Shown here: positions 37,099 to 47,957 of the stretch, piece after piece | How the letters are laid out: each line of letters begins with the position of its first letter | How positions within the stretch are numbered: position 1 is the stretch's first letter | NCBI GenBank assembly: GCA_001632435.1 | Contig: KV423999.1 | Coordinates: 72,091-136,090 of the forward strand | DNA: 64,000 nt | Source: Calocera cornea HHB12733 | Taxonomy: Eukaryota; Basidiomycota; Dacrymycetes; Dacrymycetales; Dacrymycetaceae | Reading direction: 5' to 3' | Notes under the pieces: model-generated | Told to the model about the DNA's origin: nothing | The model's input: only the letters and a program-made list of their open reading frames with translations | Database searches by the model: none | Translations under genes and position numbers: made by a program

Positions 37099-38484
37099 TC
37101 AAGTTTCCTCATCATAGAATCCATATGGCCGCGCGTTCCAGGTTGTGTACAAGTCCACCGTTTCCATCAGCGACGCACGGGCGGCATCGTCTCTTTTCGC
37201 TTGGAAGGGATTGGGGAGATAATACACGAGCGGCGGAGCTACCCGGTTGCGCGCAGGAAGTAGTCGAACTTTGCGAACGCTTGTCGCCTCTGGTGAAGCA
37301 GCACGAAGTTCTACCAAGTCCAGGACCATAGAGGCAAGGCGCCCCCCATCCAGAACACAGAGCTCCTCCAAAGCAGGGCATATGAACTCGCCGGCCCGCG
37401 CAGCTTTCAGGAGTATGTCCAGATGACCCTCGTGGATGACGATGCATTTGAGCTCCTGCTGCGCTCGAAACACTTTGATCTGGTCGTCCGTAGGCCATTC
37501 TCCTGCCAACGCGTCCAGCGTCTCCAGCTTCCAGTGCTTGTCGAGTAAGGAAGGCACCCACAATTCGTCAAATCCGTAGAGCGCTCCACAGCGCTCCACA
37601 TGATACTGTACATGCTGCACGCTCGGCGCATGCAGGGCGTTCAGGAAGCGAGTGGTCCGCGTCTCGTGGCATGTAGTGCGCAAGACTAGAGTTCGGAGCG
37701 AAGGGAGATGGGCACCGAGGCCAGGGAAGGTGTCCGCACGTACCCAGAGGCGCCTGTTGATCTTGAGCGTCTCGAGTTTCTTCAGCATAGACAGCAACAT
37801 CGCAATAGCAGAGAGCCGCATCGAGTCGTCCTGGACGCATCGGCTGAGGTCGAGGAAGAGGTGCATCAACGTCGGTGGCACGATTACACGCTCCAGCGTA
37901 AGCTCCCTCAGGTCTATCGCAGTGCCCAGCACGGCCGCCAACCCAGCCATCTCATCCTTCGCCCAGTCCATCGGCTGCCCACAAAGCGTCGCCCTCCACA
38001 GCCTCGGTAGACCACCCATTCGCAACCCCTTGAACAGAATGGACTCGCTCTCGTCGTCCAGCCGCTCGAGATACAGAGACCTCCACTGCACGCGTCGGTC
38101 GCGCAGGAAGATGGTGAACTTGGATCGGTCTCGGCGTGGAGCGCGTACGAAAGGAGCTGACTCGAGGCTTGGGTGTAGGTCTGCATCCGGGAATGCCGAC
38201 ATGCGTGCGATGGCGAGGTCGATCAGAGCGCGCCGGTTCTCCTTGCTCGCGACGAACGGGAACTCGAGCGCTGCCCAGAACCATGATGCGAAGAGTGTCG
38301 TCTTTCTCCAGTGATGATCTACTTGGAGGAGGTTGACGGGGGAGCGGCGAAGCCGATCGTCCAGAGCCGTTCCGTCGTTCTGTATATATGCGAATATGTC
38401 TTGCAGAATCTCGGTTGGAAGTTGATTGATATGGATGACGCGGTCATTGTCGTCGGGTATCTCAGAACCCATTGCAGAACTCAT
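37099..38484 (-). CDS. F-box-like protein
   Basis: Single inferred exon, 461 residues. The start is MSSAMGSEIP at 38484; the frame is open further upstream but has no ATG. An F-box-like segment lies at about residues 15-70 (HINQLPTEILQDIFAY ... LLQVDHHWRKTTLFASWFWAAL). This layout, with cysteine replaced by aspartate in the usual VCRxW region, is typical of the very large mushroom F-box families. The rest contains irregular Leu-rich strands (LRELTLERV, LETLKINRR, LRTLVLRTT), consistent with leucine-rich repeats for substrate binding. It probably acts as an SCF ubiquitin-ligase adaptor; the target is unknown. It has no intron, unlike nearly every other gene in the window. Confidence 0.85.
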   Translation of the reverse strand: MSSAMGSEIPDDNDRVIHINQLPTEILQDIFAYIQNDGTALDDRLRRSPVNLLQVDHHWRKTTLFASWFWAALEFPFVASKENRRALIDLAIARMSAFPDADLHPSLESAPFVRAPRRDRSKFTIFLRDRRVQWRSLYLERLDDESESILFKGLRMGGLPRLWRATLCGQPMDWAKDEMAGLAAVLGTAIDLRELTLERVIVPPTLMHLFLDLSRCVQDDSMRLSAIAMLLSMLKKLETLKINRRLWVRADTFPGLGAHLPSLRTLVLRTTCHETRTTRFLNALHAPSVQHVQYHVERCGALYGFDELWVPSLLDKHWKLETLDALAGEWPTDDQIKVFRAQQELKCIVIHEGHLDILLKAARAGEFICPALEELCVLDGGRLASMVLDLVELRAASPEATSVRKVRLLPARNRVAPPLVYYLPNPFQAKRDDAARASLMETVDLYTTWNARPYGFYDEET

Positions 38485-39363
38485 TTCAGATGTAATAGTA
38501 GATGGGGCCCGATGTAGGAGGAAATGGACTGAAGATTGAGTTGCTCGGGACACATGCAGAAGGGTTAAATTGATACGGAGGTTGGTGGTCGTCAAGACCA
38601 AACGCCAGTGGAACGGCGTCGAGGAGGAGGACGCGACGAAGTCCCGCCGCTTTACGACAATGACGGTCACCACGAACGACCGCCACTGATCATTTACGGT
38701 CCACCACTGTCACAAACCTCTGCTCAATCCATCAGCATGCAGGATGTTATGTGCTGTCGTAATCCAGAGAAGCCCGCTACTACTTGGCTATTGCTGCACT
38801 GAAAACAGTCACTTCTCAACGATCATCCGCCGGGTGATTGCACCTTCGATTCTCTGCGCGTGATGGCAGAACAACCAAGAGTCACCGTGTCTGTATCTCT
38901 TGGCTTGCAGTTTCGAGAAGTCATGATGCGTTCGGCGTTGAATGCCGTTGCCGTGGAGCATTCTCGGCGTGGGGGGACAATGTACTGGCTGCCTGGCTAT
39001 GACCCTTTCCTCGCTTTTCCAGCGGATGGGAACACCGCTCATACCGAGGAGATAGCAACGTATCTCGAGCGTGTTTCTGCTATTCAAGATTGCTAATAAG
39101 ATCTTGCTGGCTATCTTCGGCTATCTCCTATTACGTCTTTCAGGGATCGTACTGGCTCATTGCTCGGCCGTGCCCGATTATTGGAGAGCTCTCCCACAAC
39201 ATTGGCTATCGATCTCGAATGTGAACTAGTTGGAGCATCCCATTCTACCGCGATGATAGAATGCATGTGGTTGAATGCCGCGACTTATCTATCGCAGAGG
39301 GAGGATATTGCTGTCCCCCCTCCCACGTCACTCTACATCCCCTCTCCACAAGATTTCTGAACC
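38485..39363. other. Intergenic region between divergent F-box and O-methyltransferase genes
   Basis: No supported gene. Short open frames on both strands lack recognisable products or consistent splicing. Confidence 0.5.
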
Positions 39364-41265
39364 ATGTCTGAACTTGAAGCACTCCGCTCCATCATCAATG
39401 AGTCTCTCGACATTCTCCAGGCTGGTGAGTCATTGGGGTGATGTTGCTGAGTATCAACTGATTTCCTTTTGCAGAGCTGAAGGCAGCCAAACTGCCCGAG
39501 CTCTGGGTGTCCAAGCCCGAGCTCCATCCCCTGGATGATATCAGCTACATCCAGACGCCGCGTCTGTTCGAGACCAGGCGCATTCTGCTTGGCGCTTGCC
39601 GCATGCTTGGCTCCGCCGTTCAGCCTCCTACTGAGAAGGTGATTGCGATTTCCAAGGCGTTGAGCATTTGCTGATGGTGCGTCCTTAGATCATCGAGGAG
39701 GGATGGGCGGTACGCACACTACTCTCAGGCTGACGCGGGTGGCCTAACATCGGATCTTGGATAGCATCAACGCTCCCAGGCTCTTCACATGGTCTGCAAG
39801 TACAACGTCGCTGGTGTCCTCGCCCAGCCTGCTGTCGACCAGGAGAAGGGTGTTGATGCTGAGACGCTGGCTAAGCGTTTCGGCCTGAGCCCCGACCCCT
39901 TCAGTACACTGCATTCGTTGTGTCTTGAATCCAACTGACAAGGTTGCAGAGCGGGAGATGCGCATGCTCGCTTCTCACCACTACGTGCGTCTGGTCCGTT
40001 TATATCCTTAGCTGATCTGATGGCTTCTCCAGTTCCGCGAGACCACCGAGGGTTACTTCGCCAATAACCGTGTCTCCATGTCGCTGGTTCCTCCCAATGT
40101 CGCACCTTACGCTATCGAGTACATGTATGTTCTATCACTCCCATATGATTCTGCGATCGACGCTGATAACCACACAGCGCTACTTGGGGTCTCAAGGTCG
40201 CCCACCGCGTCGTTGATGCCATGGACGTCAACGAATACCGCACGGGCGCTCAGCTTGCTTACGGCTTCGACACCGATATGTTCGCCTATATCGCCAAACA
40301 CCCTGAGTATCTCAGTATGATGGTCTCCGCCATGACCGGCCTGTACGAGAGTCAGGCAAACGGTCTCCTCAATGGTCAGTGCAAACTAGTGACTCGTAGA
40401 AAACTTGAACTAACCTTATGCGCTAGATTTCGCCTGGAAGGACCTTCCCGCGGGTACCACGGTCATCGATGTTGGTGGAGGAGAGGGTGGTCTTATGATG
40501 GCTGTGGCCAAGGCCTACCCGCACTTGAAGGTCCTCGATCAGGATCGCCCGGAAGTCGGCCCCGCCGCCTTGGCTGTCCGTAATGCAGTGTCTCCTTCAT
40601 TGCCTGAACTGATAGAGGGCCACGCAGAACTGGACCAAGCATGCCCCCGAAGTCCTGCAACAAGGGCGTATTGCATTTGAAGCCCATAACTTCTTCGAGC
40701 CGCAGCCAAGGAGCGGAGTGGAGGTAAGAAAGCAACCTTGCCATCTCAGGACATTTCCACTGACATGCGGAGCAGTATGTCTTTGTTATGAGGTGTATCA
40801 TGTACGTACATTATTCGTAGGAATCGGCGGTCCTACTGACACCCTGCAGTCATGACTGGCCCCACGAAGAATCTGTCACGATCCTCAACCATCTCCGCAA
40901 CGCGATGCTTCCTAGTTCACGACTCTTGATCATCGAGCATGTCATCTACCCTCCCCTCACGCCTACGGAGAAGACGCCCCTTCTGCTATCCAGCATTGAC
41001 AACAGCAAGCCGTACAAGGAAACTCCTACCCCTTGGCCGATGCCGAATGGCCCTCAAGTTCTGGAGCTGGTATGTGTTCGATTGATCCGTTTTGGCCGTC
41101 TCTGATTGGCCCCAGGCCCATGACATCGAGATGTACTGCAACTTCAAGGCTAAGGAGCGTACCCCTGCGGAATGGGCTTCCATTCTTGGGGAGTGTGGAA
41201 TGAAGGTGGTCAAGATCTGGCCGACCAGGACAGAGTTCTCCGTTGTCGAGATCATGCTGGCGTAA
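39364..41265 (+). CDS. Family-2 (plant-type) O-methyltransferase, copy 1
   Basis: SAM-dependent O-methyltransferase, usually acting on phenolic or other hydroxyl groups. Twelve inferred exons give 449 residues: 39364-39424, 39475-39638, 39689-39709, 39765-39903, 39950-39984, 40033-40124, 40178-40374, 40427-40575, 40628-40723, 40776-40801, 40850-41069, 41116-41265. The N-terminal dimerisation domain includes IIEEGWAHQRSQALH. The SAM site is VIDVGGGEGGL followed by VLDQDRPEV, and the catalytic His is in HDWPHEE. Three exons are tiny (21, 35 and 26 bases). It is a close paralog of the gene at 45262-47015, with the same protein length but three extra introns. The acceptor substrate is unknown. 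The two copies face each other across a peptidase and a small secreted protein. Confidence 0.94.
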
Positions 41266-41642
41266 CGGAGGTGGACGGAACGACGGACGGTGGATATTAA
41301 ACAGCTCAACCTAATTAGGACAAGACAGACCCTCTCAACCGGGTCGGAGAAGGCGTCATGCCAATTGTACTGCAGATCATAAGAATGACATCGATGATTA
41401 TCCCATGCATCATCACTGGTCACAGCCGGCCCTCTAGGACGGCCGAGAAGACGCCGAGCAGCTTCGCTGCCGCAGTGCCCATCATTGAGTGAGATGTCGA
41501 TCAGACTTTCATTGGTTGTGCGTATGGGTACATATTGCGATGATGAGTAAGTCCGTGTGTGTATTCCGTGAATTCACAAGTGATTGAATGCGATCAATGC
41601 TATTTTCCGTCATAGGGCGTGGAGGCAGCTGGCTCCACGGTT
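41266..41642. other. Convergent 3' intergenic region
   Basis: No gene. It holds the 3' ends of O-methyltransferase copy 1 and the S28 peptidase. Confidence 0.55.
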
Positions 41643-43585
41643 TTAGGCAGCGCTTCCGGGGTTGGGCGACTGGGGGTGAGCTTCGTAGTATTCGTCCATC
41701 CATTGCTGCATGCTGTTCAATACGGTTTGCTGTGCTTGATAGATAGTGCTGTCGACAACTCCATTGTCTGTGATCAAGTCCGAACAGTGAAATCCATCGG
41801 ATACCGCAATTGGCTGGTTGGCGGACGAAGGTCGTTGGACGTAATCAGATGAGACTGTTGCATACTTCCAAGGATCGCGATTGCCATTGAGGAAGACGAG
41901 TCTGTCGACATTGATGTGCCATCCGCCGTATGCGTTGTTGACAGATGTTGTATTTGCGGAGTGGACCGCCGGGAACTGCGCGTGAGTTCAGTGTGATACA
42001 ACCGACAAGTATGGGAGACATACCGCATCTGGGAAGTTGTTGTGGCATTGCGTGCGCTCGTCATATGCCGACGTCACCAATCGGGAAACGACCGTCGGCT
42101 GATGAGCGGGTGCTCCAACCTCCCACCAACCGACGAAGTTGCAACTAGAGTTGGAATTAGCACTGAAACAATGAAAATTGTTGGCATGACGTACCAAGTC
42201 CACGACCAGGAGCGATCCGCCTGGTCGATTGTTACGTTGGTATAGGAGGGATTGGTAGTATCGTATGAGCCAAAGCAATCATCTTGATCTTCACTTGCGC
42301 AGTCTACATAAGTCTCTTATCAGCATTGTAAAGCGCCGGTGGAAGTAGCAATGTATTTACTTTCTTCACTCCAAGTAGCCAACCAGCTAGCAAAATTCTG
42401 GATTGTAGCGTCCAACCCGAAGCCTCTGGGACCGGCCACCTTGCCATCGGCATCAACCTCCAGAGCGTCGCAAAAGTTGTAGAAATCCGAGCCGGCCCCC
42501 CTTTCGTTTGTCAGCCGTGACAGATGGATGAAAGCGTAATTGACTCACTCATCCGGGTCCATATCCTGCCACAGAAACATCGGGGTGCGTAAGGCAGACG
42601 CAACATCATCCAAGTGCGTAACATTTGGCAGGCCCAGCTGCATCTTGATCGCCTGCTGCTGTTCCTGCGTTCCGTTGGTCGCAATGCTGTCAAACTGGAT
42701 CACATTCAGCTCAGAACACCTTGACATCAAATGTGACTTACATGTGCAATGAGGGCCTGCCAGTCTGCGCTACAATTCTTCGGCATTTGAGTTCGGATCG
42801 GCTCAAAGTACATCCAGCCATCATTGATTGCTTGAACAACGGCGGAAGAAGCGTAACCCGCCCAGAAAACACCTGGGTTGCTCTGCATCGTCCAAGCCGT
42901 AAGGGCACCCGAGTAGCTCCCGCCGACCAAGATCCACGGATTGTTGTCACTCCCCAGGTTGTTGCCTCCAGGCATGGGGAGTTTCACCGTCTGGGAGAAG
43001 TGTACTAGATCCGAGATAGCCTGGTCGATGGTGTGTACTCGGTATGATTTGACAGAAAGGTCGGGGTAAGGGTTTGATTGTCCGTAGAATCGATGCTCGA
43101 GAACAACCGTGGCGCCGTTGTGCTGTTGAGCAATCTGACCCAACATGCTAGCGTTGGTGAGATATGAATACCTTCAGGGAATGGTCAAGAGTGATGCGTG
43201 ACAAAGGGAATATGTACACACATTCCGTCCATGCTATTCTCGCCCGGGGTCATGAAGACGATCGGCCCTCCTGGGAGGTAGTTTTGATAGGTGAAGTAGT
43301 CTAAACAAGGTCAGATTGATAGCCCAACCCCGATTACAGAAACCTACATCGCTGCTTGAATGTTCCCAAGCTTGGATTAGTATGATCAATGAGCTGATCG
43401 AACGTGTAAATAGTGTCGAGGGAGGCAAGTTTTGTGCCGTCCATAGCGAAGACCTCGGTGTCACTATCGAGGTCCGGCATTGCCGGCAATGACGGTCTCC
43501 TCAGGCTTCTTCTTTGGGCCGCAGACACGCAGCTTCCCAGAAGCAGAAGTGTGCATACGAGAGTGTGTTTCAGGCCGAACGCCAT
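41643..43585 (-). CDS. Secreted serine peptidase of family S28 (PRCP/DPP2 type)
   Basis: Cleaves Pro-X bonds, as carboxypeptidase or tripeptidyl/endopeptidase depending on the member. Eight inferred exons (43348-43585, 43222-43300, 42742-43171, 42549-42694, 42361-42500, 42195-42303, 42024-42144, 41643-41975) give 531 residues. Signal peptide MAFGLKHTLVCTLLLLG. The fold marker is EHRFYGQSNP. The triad is visible: Ser in GGSYSGAL, Asp in NGNRDPW and His in DGFHCSDL. Several N-glycosylation sites are present. A TTTAAA promoter element sits about 90 bases upstream, near 43675. Fungal relatives are acid-active secreted peptidases. It lies between two O-methyltransferases, next to a small secreted protein. 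Confidence 0.94.
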
Positions 43586-44182
43586 TTTGCTCAAGTCAGT
43601 GGGTGATGAACAGATGGGGGAAGATAGCCAGCTATCCTCAAGATGTTTCACCATACAACGCAGCCGGCCGCCTTTAAAAAGGAATGCCAAACTTCGCCCA
43701 GGAAGAGTCATCAGCGTCTGGGCAGTGTGTCGCCGCCGAGGACGGTTCGTGTATAGCCTCACACCAAGCCGTCGAGGGCTGATGTGGTGTCATGTATCTG
43801 TGGAATGTAATCGACCGGTGCTCCGGATTTAGGCACCAAGCAGCAGCTATTAATTGAGACAAGCATGGCATGGGTGATTGCATAATGAAAGGGGCAAGGA
43901 CCGGTCCAAGCTGTGACTCTGCCTGTGGACTGCAAAACGCGAAGGGGCAATAACAGGACGCGTCTCCGCCCCCACGGTCGTCACGTGCACCGCCTTCCTC
44001 AAGCGGAACCGATGCCTAGTGCGCAAGGCGTCGTTTCAGCCACAAACTTCTCATGATCCCAAACATACGTTCCAAGTGTACACTATCGTACTACAGTACA
44101 ACACCCAACAAATCCAAGAGACAACAATACGAAAGATCTACGTAGACGTAGAAGCCAGGCAACAGCTCACAGCGCAAGCTGA
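43586..44182. other. Upstream region of the S28 peptidase
   Basis: No gene. It holds the peptidase promoter (CTTTTTAAAGG on the minus strand near 43671-43681) and the 3' end of the small secreted protein gene. Confidence 0.5.
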
Positions 44183-44626
44183 TCAATCCAGGTCTACCAG
44201 CCTCTCGCTCCTCCTCTCCATGGCACGCTCAATGGGCATGGGCCGCTTGTGCAGACGCATGTTCCTCCCTGGTGCCGCAGTGTGCCCAAACTGCTGGTGA
44301 CGGAAGCGACGCAAGTAGGGGTTGCCGACTGAATGGCGATCGTGATGACCGTGGTGGCCGAAGTGGACGTAGACGCGCGAGCCGCTGTGCGTTCCGTGCG
44401 TTCCGTGCGAGCGGGTGTCGACATCCGTCTGCTCAGGCTCGCGCATATCGATCGACTCGTCAATGTCAATAGAGCGCGCAAGGTCTGCGTAGTCGTCATC
44501 GCTGTTGCGCCATCAGTCTGTCTGTGCTGACGAAATGAGGGAACCCATGGCTCACAACTCCACGGCACCATAGGCGAGAGCAGGCACAACGAACGCCACA
44601 GCAGCAATGATGTATGAGTAGCGCAT
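44183..44626 (-). CDS. Small secreted His-rich protein
   Basis: Two inferred exons, 44556-44626 and 44183-44501, give 129 residues. MRYSYIIAAVAFVVPALAYG is a clear signal peptide encoded in exon 1. The 54 bp intron was chosen because it avoids an in-frame stop and joins the signal to EFDDDYADLARS. The mature part begins acidic (about residues 24-50), then becomes His/Gly-rich (HGTHGTHSG, HFGHHGHHDRH; at least ten His in about 40 residues), and ends basic, with KR and RR pairs (LHKRPMPIE, MERRSERL). His clusters suggest metal binding, and the dibasic pairs could be Kex2 sites; both are inference. No named family is recognised. Candidate effector, cell-wall or precursor peptide. The small size and manual splice choice limit confidence. 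Confidence 0.6.
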
Positions 44627-45261
44627 ACTTGTAATGATTGGGGTGATAATGGAATGTGTGCTTGGGTAGTGGAAGCGACCGGCGCTTAGTGGATGTGGAT
44701 GTGGATGTGGATGTGGATGCGGAGGATGCAGAGAAACCAGCTGCGGATACCGCACCCAAAGCGACTGGCGTGCGTTATTTGAGCGTTCATGGTGCTGATT
44801 AGACAGAGCCCTGATGGGATACATGTCGGGGCTTGCACAGCACGCACCGGTGTTGTATTGCATTGTGGCGACTGCGACTGAGCCCAAACTTGTGCGAAGG
44901 AACCAGGCGTTTCAGCATCGACGTCCCATCTTTAGCCGCGGCTCCGATATCAGGCTTGGCAAGCGAGCCGGAGCAGTCAATATATATTTCCATCCCGTCG
45001 TTAGAGGATCATTAGGCTGCTATGAGCATGACCGCAGTATTGCGTGTTTGCCTCAGCATTGTGCCGAGCACATGATGCCGGAGATGGGGTTCGTCAGGAA
45101 TGTATCACATGTGGATACTCGCGATCGTCTGCAACCCTATTTGTGCAGTTGAAGTAATTACTGTACAATGACTACCTGTAGCGACCCAGTTGAGAGAGTC
45201 TGCCCGATCTATGAGATCAGGTTGAGCTGTTGTTCTCTTTTCCAATCTATCTCTTTCCAAA
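44627..45261. other. Upstream region of the small secreted protein gene
   Basis: No gene seen. It contains a GTGGAT repeat and an ATATATAT stretch near 44978-44985 on the minus strand. Confidence 0.5.
44689..44718 (+). repeat. (GTGGAT)5 hexanucleotide repeat
   Basis: Five perfect copies, 63-92 bases upstream of the small secreted protein start codon, therefore in its promoter or 5' leader. Confidence 0.85.
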
Positions 45262-47015
45262 TCAAGCCAGGCTGATCTCCACGATAGAAAACTCGGATCG
45301 AGTCGGCCAGATCTTGACGACCTTCATACCGACTTCGCCGAGCAGCTCGTCCCACTCAGCGGGAGTACGCTCCTTAGCCTTGAAGTTGCAGAACATCTCG
45401 ATATCATGGGTCTACAAGTCATCAATTTCCTGCTCGTGGGACAGGGCACAGTCTTGCGTACCAGCTCGATCACCTGCGGGCCGTTGGGCAGGGGCCAGGG
45501 CGTGGCCAGCTCAGCATACGGCTTGGAGTTGTCCATGAAGCCGAGCAGCAGAGGCGTCTTCTCTTTTGGCATGACCGGCGGGTAAATGACGTGCTCCACG
45601 ATGAGCAAGCGAGACGACGGGTTAAGAGCGCCTTTGAGGGCGCTAAGTATCGCAACGCATTCGTCGTGCGGCCAGTCGTGACTGAAGTCATGAGCGCATA
45701 TCTGGTCAGCGAAGGAGAGGAAACTTACATGATACAGCGCATGACATAGATGATTCCCTCGCCTTTCAGAGGCTGGGGAGTGAAGAAGTTGTAGCTTTGG
45801 AACTTGATGCGGCCTTCATTGTAGATCTCCGGGGTGTGCGTCTTCCACATCTGAACGATAGATCGGTCAGCTACTGCGATCATAGAGCAAGGTCGAAATA
45901 TACCCTGTGAGCTGCCTCTTCCACTTCAGGGCGATCTTGATCGATCAGCTGCAAGTGGGGATGCGCCTTGGCGATAGACATGGCCAAGCCACCTTCACCA
46001 CCACCAATATCGACGACCGTGGTACCCTTGGGCAGGTTCTTCCAAGGGAAGTCTATCAGGAAATTAGTCATGTGTCTACCGCGCTCCAAGATCACCACCA
46101 CAGCGTACCGGTAACAAGCCCTACCGCAGCAATCTCGTAGCATCCGGTCATTGCGCTCGTGAAGATCTCGAGATACTTCGGGTTCTTCTCCAGGAAGGCG
46201 AATTGATCGGTGTCGAAGTTGAAGGCGAGTTGAGCCGCAGTCCTCGGTTGATCGGCGCGGAGCGCATCGACCACGCGGTGTGCCACCGTCAATCCCCAGC
46301 CCGCGCTGCGTTATTTGGTCAGTCATGTAGATGGATGGGGCTGATGAGCACTCACACATAGCGGATCGCGTATGGGGCGGCGTAGGGGGGAATCAGAGAC
46401 ATGGAGACGCGGTTGTTCGCGAAACGGCCCTCGGCAACCTCCCTGAACTGCGAAGACGTCAGTAATCAGCTGCAAGGCTCAGAGGTTGGCGCACATAATG
46501 ATGGGAGGCAAGCATGCGCATCTCTCGCTCTGTATATCAATGAGATCGACGTTCGGATATCAACACAAGAGCAGCTTACTGAAGGGGTCGGGGCTTAAGC
46601 CAAAGCGGTTCGCCAACACCGTAGCATCTATACCCTCTTCCGGATCCACGGAAGGGTCGGCGAGGACACCAGCAACATTGTAGTCAGTGGCCATCTTCAA
46701 CGCCTGGGATCGCTGGTGAGCCCAGCCCTCTTCAATGATCTATCATCCGTCAGCCTTGACTGCTCTATCATGTCATAACTGATAGCGTACCTTCTCGGTG
46801 GGAGGCTGAACAGCAGCAGCAAGCATGCGGCAAGCCCCCAAAATGACACGCCTAGCCTCGAATAGACGAGGAGTCTGGAGATAGTCCGGCTTATCCAAGG
46901 GATGCATCTGCGGCTTTGCCACCCAGAGATCCGGAAGGCCGGCAGCGAGTAGTTCATCCTCCAGGATGTCCAGGGAGTTATTGATGATAGAACGGAGGGC
47001 TTTGATCTCAGACAT
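45262..47015 (-). CDS. Family-2 O-methyltransferase, copy 2
   Basis: Nine inferred exons (46791-47015, 46580-46739, 46495-46529, 46356-46447, 46109-46305, 45904-46052, 45729-45850, 45462-45681, 45262-45411) give 449 residues, the same as copy 1. SAM site VVDIGGGEGGL with LIDQDRPEV; catalytic His in HDWPHDE. Compared with copy 1 it lacks the introns that fall after codon 20, between EEGWA and HQRSQ, and before YVMRC. All other introns match in position and phase. Strong similarity runs to the last residue. Substrate unknown. Copies 1 and 2 are convergent, with their promoters on the outside of the four-gene block. Confidence 0.94.
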
Positions 47016-47957
47016 GGTAGGTAGTCGACAAGGTAAGACGTGCAAGGTCACGAAAGCGGGTTCGATCGCAAGTGCTCCTCAACAGTGAGCATCGCAGTAT
47101 ATGAGGTCAGACAGCCAGTACCGCCAGCTCGGCCTTCGTCATCCGGCAAGCCAAGCCAGTAACGTCTGGACGATTAGATCCTAAACATAGGCAGATCATT
47201 GTCCACGATTCCAATGCCCGCGGTATTGTCGCCAAGGACGCGTACTGCTGGCCGAAAGGAAGGTCGGAAGCGAGCTCCATGCCAAGAAGGTGTCTGCCCC
47301 GCGGGAGATCCCTCACCGCATTCCTCGTTGAGTCATAAATGAATGGGAATAGTTGGGCGAATCTTGAGTCGAAAGCTGGATTCTGTCGGGGCATTACTTC
47401 AGTCTTGCGAGAGGCACGTCATATCACCCAGCTTACAATATTGCTCCCAGTGCTCACGATATCAGCAGTTGGCGAAGGGATCACGCTGAGTACCGTGAGA
47501 AAACCCATCTGTAAATGGCAGCAAGCTCAGTCAGTTGTTTGACATAAAGCCAGCCAAGTCGGCAAAGCTTGTGTAATGGTCGCCAGCTGTTGGATGGTTT
47601 GCACGAATGAAGCGACGGCCTGTCGAGTTGGCATGGGTACTCAAGGAAGTGTTACGTACAAGAGGCAATTTGTTGTTCCGCAATACGCAATACATCATTC
47701 GGCGATCGTAAAGGTCGTAAGAAGTCTTATCCCCACATTTTCCAACAGCACAGAGGAGACGATAGTACTGAAGAGCTGTGGGGCTTGCGACACGTGGCTC
47801 GCAAATAAACCCCGTCTGGCGCTGCCCGACACGTCGAAGGCCAAAGTCGACCGGAGCCTGCTACAGTGTTGTGCTGAAGACAAGAATCTCGTTCGGGAGA
47901 GCCGAGGTCGAGGGATTTTGAATGTGAGGCACCGAGGTCCTATTATCACTCTGCGCC
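47016..47957. other. Intergenic region
   Basis: No gene. It holds the promoter of O-methyltransferase copy 2 (TATA-like CATATACTG near 47093-47101 on the minus strand) and the 3' end of the DUF7918 gene. A minus-strand open frame here is the wrong-frame extension of that gene's last exon. Confidence 0.5.

Noticed and set aside
47050..47090. tRNA B-box-like GGGTTCGATCGC
   Set aside because: No matching A box, acceptor stem or anticodon arm could be found around it.
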